Of a stretch of 64,000 nt of DNA, positions 54,104-63,186 are shown piece by piece (positions within the stretch are counted from its first letter, which is position 1; every line of letters starts with the position of its first letter). Made by a program: the position numbers and the translations under genes. The DNA is from Gracilaria domingensis (lineage: Eukaryota > Rhodophyta > Florideophyceae > Gracilariales > Gracilariaceae), in NCBI GenBank assembly GCA_022539475.1, contig VCMS01000157.1:60468-124467 (forward strand), in the 5' to 3' direction. The notes beneath the pieces were generated by a model. The model was not told the DNA's origin and did not search any database. It saw nothing but the letters and a program-made list of their open reading frames with translations.

Positions 54104-56620
54104 TTAGATATTCTCTTCTTCGTCTTCCATCTCGTGCTCATCGTCCACGCCTCGCCCGTCTCGTTCCCTACTTTGTTCCCAGACATTCGGATTACAATCG
54201 ATCACATTATTATCTCGGATTTTATTGATTGCTCTTATAGAGGAGTATACGCGATCCCGTGGGTCACAATATCCAATATAGCAGTCCAATACGGCTCCAA
54301 GATGTTCCGTAATCTCTTCTATGAATACATCTTCTCGAACAGCTAGATATAGCTTCTTCTTAGACGGTATCCAGTATTCCACAGTTCCGAGACGGTCATC
54401 ATTTCCATGGGGTGGATCTTGAGCCATTGAGTCGTTCCTGAACTCCGTTCCAAACTTCTGCTCCATTTTCATTCGTACAGCCATCAGTATACCTTCCAAC
54501 GCCTGTGCAACATACTTTCCGAAAAGGTCGGAGAACAACACCTGCCTTTTACTGCTCCGCCCTCCTTCAAACTCTGTAGCTCGAACAACTGTCGCGATCG
54601 AAGCGTCTAGACGCACCAACTGCACTATTGTGCCATCCACTGGGTCCTTGTCTCCCGCATTTCTCGAATCTTTTTGGTTCACATCGTAACCCAGAAACTG
54701 CGGTAAGACCTGTAGGCTTAGAATGTTTCTAAACAGCAAGTCTTGCGGCTTGTTCTCTTCGCCACGGATTTTAAACCCGGAAAATGATATGTCCTCTCTT
54801 TTGGATGTTCTCCATGTGGAGAGAATCTCAAACTCTTTTGCATCTAAAGGCAGAAGCTTCTCCCGTAGTTCCTCCGCTTGTTTTAGGTATATGCTTCTCT
54901 CCCTCTCATGAGATGGTTTCTTCACCAACATGTCATACCCTAGCCCCATCAACAACTTCTCCTTCGCATGGCGTTTTCGAACCCCCACCGCATCGCTCAA
55001 GGTCTGCTTCAACCTCTTCCGTAAGCACATGTCGCTGGTCAGCTGTCTGATGCAGTCTTCTTCCATCTTCATCTCCCGGATGGATTCCCAACGAGGTTTC
55101 ATTACCTCCGTCTCCACGATTTGCATCAGCAAGTTATGACCGGTACCACGAATCGATGGAGTATACGCCCGTATCTCCATCGCGACCTCCATTGGACAGC
55201 ATAGAACAATCTCTTTCCCATCAACGACCAGGACACTGTACTCAGTCTCAGGTCCGAGTGTCTCACTTCGATTCCCCCAGTTTCTCGCCGGTGAACTCAT
55301 CTCGAAGCACAATTCCCTTGTCTCGTCTTTCGCGTATCGCAGTATGGACTCGTATACTGTCTTCGCTACCCCTACATACGCGTCGTTCACATCAATCTCG
55401 TATCTTTTCCTTCCCCTGTGCGAATCACGCTACCTCCGTGTTGCTCCTCGCTTCAGTGCCTCTCGAAGTGATTGTATTAGAAAATCTTGCTCCTTCACCT
55501 TTAGATCTAGTTCCGTCACGCTTTTCTGTGCTATTCTTACGCTCATCTTCAGACTTTGATTATCCTCGGTTACTGGAAAGAGATCGGCTTTCAAGTCTCC
55601 AATCTTGTCCAACAGCTCGTGGCGTGGCGTTAGGCTTTCATCTTCTTCACCTTCTTCGTCTACACCAACAAGAGCACGAGATGGAAGCGTACGGTTAATT
55701 TTCCGGCGACCTGCCACATTACGACCCCTTTCGTTCCATGTCTCTCTTGGTAATTCTGACCCCACTTCTGTCCGTTCCCTACGCATCTCGCCGAAGTAAA
55801 GCGAGGTCGAACCCTTCCTTTTCATTTGGTTGAACCTATTCTGCGATGGTACGACCGTACGAGGAGCAGGCTGTATCTCGTCGACTTCTTCCTCGTTCGG
55901 ACGACGTTCGGGATGAATGGAATCGTTTCTATTCCAAAAACTCTTCCTCGACGGTGCGGGCGCAGGTACAGAGGACTGTACATTATCGACTTCTTCCTCG
56001 TCACCAGCACGATCGGCATGAAGGGAATCGTTCCGATTTTTGATCTCCCTTCGCGATGTTGCCAGCGCACGTAGAGTGGGCTGTATATCATCGGCTTCTT
56101 CTTCGTCTCTACTACGTAGAGGTTGAATGGAATCGTTTGTAATGCGCCTCGTCCTACCAGGTGAGATTGCTCTTTCATGTCTGTCCAACTCTTCTTCGAT
56201 GACACTGTTTCTCAAATTTCTTGTCCGTGCTTCTTTCAATTTCGTACGTCTCTCGCCACCATTCTTTTCCACATTCGCATCGTCGATTATTCTTGGCACT
56301 TCCTCAGCAGCCATGTGTCGTGTAACCCGCCCTCCCACTGAGCTGTGATGTGGTAACACTACTTCGCTCTCTGTCACTTCCGTTGTGGTCGTACTAACAC
56401 CCAGCTTCGGTTTCGGTTTTTCCTTCGAAGCCCGGAGTGCTGACTTCGAACCAGACTTCTTTCCAGTAAGCCCGACACGAGGAGCTCGTCTTCGAGTACT
56501 TTTTCGGGTCGCGGCAGGCGGAGGTTTCTTGCGCTTAGCGACGCCAATATTATATCGCGGGATTGTTTGGGATTCCTTCGTCTCCCGGTCGTCCGCGTTG
56601 CTGGACTTTTGTGGAGCCAT
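54104..56620 (-). pseudogene. Basic/coiled-coil protein interrupted by one TAG, unknown
   Basis: A single frame of about 838 codons broken only by TAG at 55430-55432. The N-terminal part (from ATG 56618-56620) is basic with nuclear-signal-like clusters (KRKKPPPAATRKSTRRR). It contains three 35-residue repeats (55823-56137) and a short coiled coil (LLDKIGDLKADL onward). The part after the TAG has no ATG near its beginning, so it is most simply a continuation. It includes a mixed alpha/beta region and an acidic C-terminus (DDEHEMEDEEEN). No family is recognised. Either a nonsense mutation, a sequence error or stop readthrough explains the TAG. It lies between the transposase and the methyltransferase-SET gene and is on the latter's strand, so they may form one element. 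Confidence 0.5.
55823..56137 (-). repeat. Three 105-bp (35-residue) coding repeats
   Basis: Each repeat starts NDS(I/L), has an acidic centre (DEEEADDIQ, DEEEVDNVQ, NEEEVDEIQ) and ends with a Ser/Arg stretch. The exact 105-bp spacing shows recent tandem duplication in frame. Confidence 0.85.
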
Positions 56621-57169
56621 GATTGCGCTTCAGAATCGTGTGAAAAAGAAGGGATTATGTTCGGATTAAGGAGTGGGTAAACGGAAGCTTCTGGAGTTCT
56701 GCTCGTATTGTGGGGAGAAAAAGCGGAAGGGGGGAAGCTTTTGAACCCTTTGCAGCAGGTGATGGATACCTTCAGTGGCTATTGAGCCCTGAGTAAGCTG
56801 GTTCATTCCTGTGGCAGACATTCATACCAATTTTCCACATTTCCCATGGCCGTATTTTTCATTGGCTATGTTCTATGTGCCAGGTCCGTCTGTCGGGTCC
56901 CTTCATGATGAAGGTCCTCTGTTCCTTGGTCCAACCTCCCGGGGGTGAGGCGTTAGTTCTGAGATGCTACTTTTGAGGTGGTAGTTCTCATCGCTGTGGA
57001 GTATTCTTAGTAGCTCTTTGCTTAGCACGACAATGCGTCCTTGTGCCAAGTTGTCGATTCCTGCAATAATAAGTTTACTGGAATGATGAATGCATTCAAT
57101 AAATGACGCAGTAGTCATGAGATACACTACAACAGTTTGTAATACGTCGAACTACAAAGCATGGGAGAG
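56621..57169. other. Intergenic spacer
   Basis: About 550 bp between two genes on the minus strand. Promoter of the coiled-coil gene and 3' flank of the methyltransferase-SET gene. Nothing specific is seen. Confidence 0.5.
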
Positions 57170-60100
57170 TTACAAATACCTCTCCCATGGATAGCTGGGT
57201 CCATAGTCTACGTACAGTTCGTCGTGTTCATGAATATCCCTTGTAGCCGTCACCAATAGTAGTCTATAGCTTGCGAGTGTACCCAATGTGGTAGCTTGAT
57301 GCTCGGAAGGCTTTCGAATAATAACGTTTGGTAAGCGGCCTTGGTAAGGGTCCATCTCGGCCAAATCCTTCTCTTCGTCCCCATCCCGGCACGAAGCATC
57401 ATTGATGTAGCCCGCTATACAGAAAGGAGCGGGTACTACCCAGGCAATCGCAGTATTGATTTCGGAATCATAGTGAGGAAGCGTGCTGTACATCTGCCCT
57501 TTCAGCTTCACTTCCATGCAGTACCTCCTAAAACGAGAAACGGTGGCACCGAGCACTCCGCTTCCGTATTTCATCTGTTTCGCATTGCGTCGGCTTATGT
57601 AATGATATACCAATGTCCCATAGAAGTACCCAACAACCTCTCCTTCCGAGAACGATCTACTACTGAACACTCCATCTCCACTTATGGGGTGTTTGATATT
57701 TGATCTCTTCCTGTACAACCATAAACCTGCTGCTTCAGCGGCGAACAAACTCTGTACATCCATCCTCTCCAATGTGCCTTGGAGATTCAGAGGCCACTCG
57801 TGCACTGGTTTCTCCTTGTGCTGCGCGATGAGACTCGGTTCTCTGCAAAACGTTGCGATGTAGGAATTGATATGAAACGGGAAACATTGGTATGGCGGGA
57901 ATCCTTTCGGTGCGGTCCATATACGCGAGGTTCTTTGCTTTGCTTCCGGGAACTTTGTCTGTACTAAATACGAGGCTTGAACGACGTCATTACTGACAGT
58001 TATTCTTGCGTTGAACTCGTTACCCCAAACCTTCCTCGCATACATCACTACAGCATTGTGTTCAGCATGAGCGAAGCACTGCTCATCCCTCTCACATCCA
58101 ATGAAGCGTCGGGGCTCTTCCATGTCCATGCACGCCAAGGCACCGGAAAATGTTCCACTATAAGGATCAACCTCAACGTCTCCGGGATTTGAGACCGTGG
58201 CAATGAGTTCCTTTAGCAGTGCCCTCGGGTTCTGTTCGGGGCGAACCTGAACCGAGTGTATTTTGGAACGCTTCTTTGCCCTCCAACGGAGTCCTTCACC
58301 AGCCCCCAGATGCGGAACCTGATCGATAATGGAGTAATGCCCGGGGTACTGCGTGGGAACGTAGTTGAAGTTTTTGTAGTTCACCATCACCTTCTGCTCC
58401 TCGTACGCGTTTCCATTCCGGACTCCGTGCACGGCATACTCGGTTGCAGAGAACAACCGTGTTGTGTTCCTTCCGGGGTTCTTCAAAGTGTGCGTACGAG
58501 AGCGAATGAATTGCATCGGTGTGGGGTCGACAAAGAACGAAGCACTTTGCCTCCCGACTGCAGATTTGTGCTCACGTAGAATCTCCTCCCAGTCCGCTAA
58601 CTGTTTGAAAGTACAGAACATTATAAAATGACCGCCATGGCGAAGAATTGAGGCCATCATCTCTGCAGTGTTAACCATATCTTCGTCGAGAAGCTCATCA
58701 TACTCACTGTCACGTATACCATAAGGTGGGTCCGTGAGTACGAGTTGAACATTGCCCTCTAGGGAATTATCGGAAGGGAACAGTGTACCACGAGCCTTCA
58801 CTAACTCTTCATAACCAACGCAATGCATAGAGAACTGTTGCTTCATGTTCTTTTTGACCACACCGAAAGCCTTCGTCGTCCTTACATCGTCGAAGTCGTG
58901 AGGTGGAAGAACACCATCAGGAAAATTAGAAAGGGGGTGCGCTCCACCGTCATCATCACCCGGGTCGTCTATGACAATGACATCCACCGGACCCGGGTCT
59001 GCACCGGATGTTTCACGGGATTTTTTACCCACCGCCCTAGCCATAGGCCTGGAAGAAATTGTTCTCTGTGCCGTAACCGTATCCTCAATCTTCACCGTGA
59101 CCGTGTTACTTCCTTCCTGACGTCCTGACAGAGTGGCCCGGGATGGCTGCTGGGAAGGTCTCAGGTTCAGCTGGACAATAGCGGTACGAAGAGTAGCCAA
59201 ATACTCATCGGAGAAAACATCAAAACGAGATGGAAACCGTGTCCGAAGTTTCCTTCGAAAGCCTTCCAGCAGTTCCCACTTGGTAGTAGCGGAAATTTTG
59301 TACAGAAATCCGTTTAAGACAACCTTGTTCAAATCGGTCAGGAACTCTTTTGACAAATCCATTAGTTTGGTATCGATATCATCCGAAAGGGTGTGAACCC
59401 AAGGCACAGTAGCGTTGACCTCTGTGGTTGGCTTCAATTCGATCCCCAATGTTTTGAACACCGATGCTGGGCTGTATCCGGAAGAACGGGACTCAATTGC
59501 GCTGAAAGAAAGCGTCGCTTTCTCCATGGCAAGAAACGGTAACAGCATTTGTTCTGCGTCACGAAATCCAAGACTGGAAGCAAAGGAATCCCATCCTAGA
59601 CATACCATTTGCACAGCATAACCCATCCGCCTTATGTGCGCTTGGTTTGAAATGACGAAACCATCCACAAACGGCACATGTCTCCGAGAACCAGTTGCAG
59701 TCCTCGCCTTCTTCGCGACTGGGAGTCGCCTCTCCATAGTGATACGCTTCACTAGGGATAGATAGAGCAACTGCTGAAAACGAGTAGCAGGATCAATCCG
59801 GAAGGTAGTTTTCTTCGTCTGCTTGGATCCGGGACCATGCTCTTTGAATAAGTCATTCCAGAACACACGCTCCATAAAACAATTCCGGCCATCCACATTC
59901 TTATCCAAACTCCATTCGAAAAGATCCCTCACCCGACGATCCTGAGTCCAGTCATCCACGTCAATGATACGGACATACTTGTAGACCCGACTTATGAAAC
60001 TAACATCGGTACTTGTCTTCACCAGCTCCTGCGGCGTATAGTTTGCGTACGTGCTCTTCGTAACATCCGTGAGAAATTCCCGTGCACAAGCCAGACTGGC

Positions 60101-60343
60101 ACGGTTTGCGATAGCGTACTCAACCAGAGCCGTGTATCCAACCTGACGAGGGGAACCAATGCCACCTCGAGACGCCGCAAACGAGTCTCTCAGCTCGAGA
60201 AGTATGCTGAACAAACGAAGGAACCGCGTCGCCATAATATCCTTCTCACCGGAGCTAGACTCCGTAGATGCCATGGAAGATGCCGTAGTCGACATCGCTC
60301 TGCTGGTAAGACCACAGAAGGGTATGTTTTCGACGGGCGCCAT
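57170..60343 (-). CDS. DNA amino-methyltransferase fused to a SET domain
   Basis: One uninterrupted frame of 1057 residues. Residues 1 to about 430 are helical with no known domain. A Pro/Ser/Asp-rich linker follows. Residues about 510-780 form a beta-class (permuted) DNA N6-adenine/N4-cytosine methyltransferase. The catalytic motif DPPYG (D538-G542) comes first. Then come the motif-X-like RPEQNPRALLKELI and the SAM-binding SNPGDVEVDPYSGTFSGA (D726), ending RRFIGCERDE. Residues about 880-1057 form a SET domain: SGDGVFSSRSFSEGEVVGYF, a divergent central region (GYINDAS in place of the NHS motif) and the C-terminal DELYVDYGPSYPW. Expected activities are methylation of DNA bases and of histone lysine, both inferred from motifs. 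No introns, no signal peptide. Neighbours are a transposase and a ParB-like gene, pointing to a mobile element. Confidence 0.85.
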   Translation of the reverse strand: MAPVENIPFCGLTSRAMSTTASSMASTESSSGEKDIMATRFLRLFSILLELRDSFAASRGGIGSPRQVGYTALVEYAIANRASLACAREFLTDVTKSTYANYTPQELVKTSTDVSFISRVYKYVRIIDVDDWTQDRRVRDLFEWSLDKNVDGRNCFMERVFWNDLFKEHGPGSKQTKKTTFRIDPATRFQQLLYLSLVKRITMERRLPVAKKARTATGSRRHVPFVDGFVISNQAHIRRMGYAVQMVCLGWDSFASSLGFRDAEQMLLPFLAMEKATLSFSAIESRSSGYSPASVFKTLGIELKPTTEVNATVPWVHTLSDDIDTKLMDLSKEFLTDLNKVVLNGFLYKISATTKWELLEGFRRKLRTRFPSRFDVFSDEYLATLRTAIVQLNLRPSQQPSRATLSGRQEGSNTVTVKIEDTVTAQRTISSRPMARAVGKKSRETSGADPGPVDVIVIDDPGDDDGGAHPLSNFPDGVLPPHDFDDVRTTKAFGVVKKNMKQQFSMHCVGYEELVKARGTLFPSDNSLEGNVQLVLTDPPYGIRDSEYDELLDEDMVNTAEMMASILRHGGHFIMFCTFKQLADWEEILREHKSAVGRQSASFFVDPTPMQFIRSRTHTLKNPGRNTTRLFSATEYAVHGVRNGNAYEEQKVMVNYKNFNYVPTQYPGHYSIIDQVPHLGAGEGLRWRAKKRSKIHSVQVRPEQNPRALLKELIATVSNPGDVEVDPYSGTFSGALACMDMEEPRRFIGCERDEQCFAHAEHNAVVMYARKVWGNEFNARITVSNDVVQASYLVQTKFPEAKQRTSRIWTAPKGFPPYQCFPFHINSYIATFCREPSLIAQHKEKPVHEWPLNLQGTLERMDVQSLFAAEAAGLWLYRKRSNIKHPISGDGVFSSRSFSEGEVVGYFYGTLVYHYISRRNAKQMKYGSGVLGATVSRFRRYCMEVKLKGQMYSTLPHYDSEINTAIAWVVPAPFCIAGYINDASCRDGDEEKDLAEMDPYQGRLPNVIIRKPSEHQATTLGTLASYRLLLVTATRDIHEHDELYVDYGPSYPWERYL

Positions 60344-60548
60344 GTAACCCTCGCAAGAACTCGCGAAAGCGGAATAGACGGTGGCGATGAAACTCGCTGG
60401 AGGAGTTCTCGAAAGAGTAGTAGACGGCGGTGATGAACCGTTATTCCAAATTCGTATTTGAGCGGGTGTTAGTCGTACACAGGAAAGTGTGAACAGGGTT
60501 GCGAGAGTGGGTGTAGTACGCAGACTTGTGTAGAATCACCTAGTAGTG

Positions 60549-61847
60549 ACCCTCCTGGTGGCCGGATGCGACGTGTTCAGACCGCGGTCTGGACCGCGGT
60601 CTGGAGACTGTGGAAGCAGGTATCAGGCCACGTGTAGAGGGGGATGTAGCGCGCATGGACCATATGAGATATGCTCCTATACGACTCAGAATCGCCGTTC
60701 TCCGCCACCGACTGGCTCCCCCACATCATTATCTGCATCATCATCATAGCCGCAATCATGGGGCTGCATACAAATCTCCTGTACGCTCTCCGCCTCTACT
60801 CTCGCCGCTTGCGCTCCAACGCCGACGGGCATCCAAAGAGCGGTTGCATTGCGCAGGCGCGAAGCGTTCAGACGCTATCCTCATCGCAACATTTGACCAC
60901 CGCATCCGTCGCACTCAACAACAAGAGCGTCTGGAACAACATGCAGCTTAGGTCTTCCCACTCCCCGTACTGGTAATACCAATTTAGTAACGAGCATGAC
61001 GTTTTACAGCGCTCACATTCCTTTTCGCCAGGCGTCCGACGCGCCTTTGACGCAATGAAGACGACCGTCGCAAGGCGCAAACACCCATAATAGCGCTGCC
61101 TTGACGACTGCAGCCGCCGTGGCCGTAGCTGCTGATCTTGGTATGCCTAATGACTGCGCTACACACCCACCGCCCGGCTGCACGTCTGTCTCAGGCGCTC
61201 AGTTTGATACGAGCTAGCGCATATTGCGTGGATAGCACTTTCTGGCTTACACCGTGTTGATGATGCAGCGCCAACACACTTTTTGGCACCCACACTAAGA
61301 GCAGAACACGTCAATGACAAGATCTGTACAGTCGCCGCCCGCCACTGAACGTGATGAGGGTCCTTCTGAGACTGCTTTCACGACAAACAGCCATGATCAT
61401 AATACCCGTACAATTGCGATTGGTGCTGCCATCACTACCCTCATTCTCGAATGGCTCTGCTCTTCGGCATTCGAACTCAACATCGAATAAACTAAATCCG
61501 CGCGAAATTGTTTCTTGCCTCTGTGTAGATACGTATAAACTGCGAGGTGAAAAGAAAAATGTGCTCTGCGCAGCTCTACTCAGCTCTATGTTGTACCCTA
61601 CAACCTGCGTTCCCACCCCCCGTAGGCTGGCGGGGTGGCCGGATGAGACGTATTCAGACCGCGGTCTGGACCGCGGTCAGCCGAGTTCATAGCCGAGATC
61701 ATGGCCATGACAGCGAGAAGAGCTCAATGGGTAGAGTATAATCTTGCCAAGATTATGGTATCATGGCCATGATCTCGGCTATGAACTCGGCTGATAGCTG
61801 TCCAGACCGCGGTCTGAACACGTCGCATCCGGCCACCACAGGAGGGT
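60549..61847. mobile_element. Non-autonomous element with about 46-bp terminal inverted repeats
   Basis: The left end (60549-60594) and the reverse complement of the right end (61800-61847) are nearly identical: ACCCTCCTG, then GTGGCCGGATGCGACGTG, then TTCAGACCGCGGTCTGGAC, with a 2-nt difference. A third, partial copy of the repeat lies inside at about 61635-61673. The interior has no gene. No obvious target-site duplication is visible. It is either a MITE-like element or the cis-acting repeats of the larger element. Confidence 0.65.
61677..61794. repeat. 33-bp perfect inverted repeat enclosing a tRNA-like loop
   Basis: Arms 61677-61709 and 61762-61794 are exact reverse complements (TCAGCCGAGTTCATAGCC onward). 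The 52-nt spacer contains AGCTCAATGGGTAGAGTATA and ATCTTGCCAAGATTATGG, which match the D arm and anticodon arm (GCC) of an organelle-type glycine tRNA. Acceptor and T arms are missing. Confidence 0.75.
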
Positions 61848-62155
61848 ACCAGGGGGGAACCGTGAGGGTTGATCATGCTGTCTGGTACGCATCTAAGCCT
61901 TCTACACCCTCTCTAACCGCCTGTACCACTCCTTAAAAGTGACGAGAATGTTCACGCGAGCATTTCCACGAGCTGCACTACAAATCTGCGATACGAAAGT
62001 GTGCGACACTTCAACCGACAGCGAAGCGTGTACCCTGTTCAAACCGAGCGGGTGCGCCGTTTGCTGGCGTGATCAGAGCATTATACGATTACCGCTTTGT
62101 TCTGCATTCAACCTTTATAGGTTTTTGACGAAGCTAAATTCAAACACGCTATATA

Positions 62156-62887
62156 ATGCAGCCAAGAAGATTGGGGAACCGGCAGATGAGGCGCTCCAGA
62201 AAGCCGCGGAAAGTTCGCAACCACATGGCGCCGCATCTTCGAAGTGCGAAGAAGACAAAAGAAGGAGGGAAAAAGAGTAGTGAGGAAGCACAGAATCCGG
62301 AGACAAGTATGAGCTCTAACCCGGGGAAAGCGAAACCAGCACCGGGGGACAAAGTGACGCTTCTTATCGCGGGGAATGAAGGGGACAAGGTCCCAATCGG
62401 CCCCGCTGATGTGGTGGCCATCGAGTCTGCCGGCGACGGCAAAGACTATCGAAGAGAAATGCATGGTCACACACTGGAACGGAAGCCGGGAGAGGATACA
62501 GTCGGTATATGGCGAGCTGATGTATCGAAGGAGCTCCATACACCGTACCCGTATCCCTTTAAGTGTACGGATGAAGACTTCATTCCGAAGACCGTTGTGG
62601 ACTTAAACAAGATGGGTTTCTATGCTTGGGACTTGAACTTTATGGCTTCGGGTGAAACCGTTCAGAACACCACGCCACAGATGCCCAGTAAGAAATCAGG
62701 GCATACCAATGCGGCGTCCACGACAGAAGAGAAACGAGTGCGTATGGCGGAAACACCGAAACCCCCGCGTACACCGAGTGGGAAGCGGTTGCCACCTCAG
62801 GTGGCCCAGGCCAAAACACCAGGCAAACAACAGAAGAACAAAGGGGGGAAGGAAGTACCGCCCCCAGCGCCTGAGCCTGTGCCTTAA
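62156..62887 (+). CDS. Basic protein of unknown function next to ParB-like gene
   Basis: 243 residues. The N-terminus is strongly basic (about 1-50, MQPRRLGNRQMRRSRKPRK). A central folded-looking part follows (DKVTLLIAGNEGDKVPIGPA, then YPYPFKCTDEDFIPKTVVDL), and the tail is rich in Pro/Lys. The frame stays open beyond the TAA at 62885 for about 59 codons to a TAG (63063) and then another 33 to TAA (63165). The longer tail ends in an acidic segment (VDVDEVDDDDVV). The real gene may therefore be longer with nonsense or read-through codons. No family is recognised. It lies about 300 bp before the ParB-like gene on the same strand. Confidence 0.45.
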   Translation: MQPRRLGNRQMRRSRKPRKVRNHMAPHLRSAKKTKEGGKKSSEEAQNPETSMSSNPGKAKPAPGDKVTLLIAGNEGDKVPIGPADVVAIESAGDGKDYRREMHGHTLERKPGEDTVGIWRADVSKELHTPYPYPFKCTDEDFIPKTVVDLNKMGFYAWDLNFMASGETVQNTTPQMPSKKSGHTNAASTTEEKRVRMAETPKPPRTPSGKRLPPQVAQAKTPGKQQKNKGGKEVPPPAPEPVP

Positions 62888-63186
62888 ACTCCATCTAAGC
62901 AAGACCAGGATGGTACAAAGGTAGGAACTGCACAATTGACCACAACTCCAGAGAGTGCGGTCTCTGCATTACGGAAGCAACCAGCGATGAATTTGCAGTC
63001 TGGGTCGTCCAGAAATAGAACTGCTGAAGCGATTGCAATGGCTGAGAGTCGCAGTGGAGCTTAGATGGAAGTTGTGGATGTGGATGAAGTGGATGATGAT
63101 GACGTTGTCTTGGTGAAGGAGAGCTTAGCTGGAAACGTCATTGAACTATTCGACGAAGGTGATTAATTACCTTCAATGACGTGGAT

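Larger units (their letters stand above)
60344..62155. other. Divergent spacer mostly filled by an inverted-repeat element
   Basis: The region between the methyltransferase-SET start and the next rightward gene. Most of it is the 1.3-kb element described separately. No coding frame is recognised. Confidence 0.5.

Noticed and set aside
61721-61757. Functional tRNA-Gly gene
   Set aside because: Only the D and anticodon arms are present. Acceptor and T arms are missing, so it is not a working tRNA gene.
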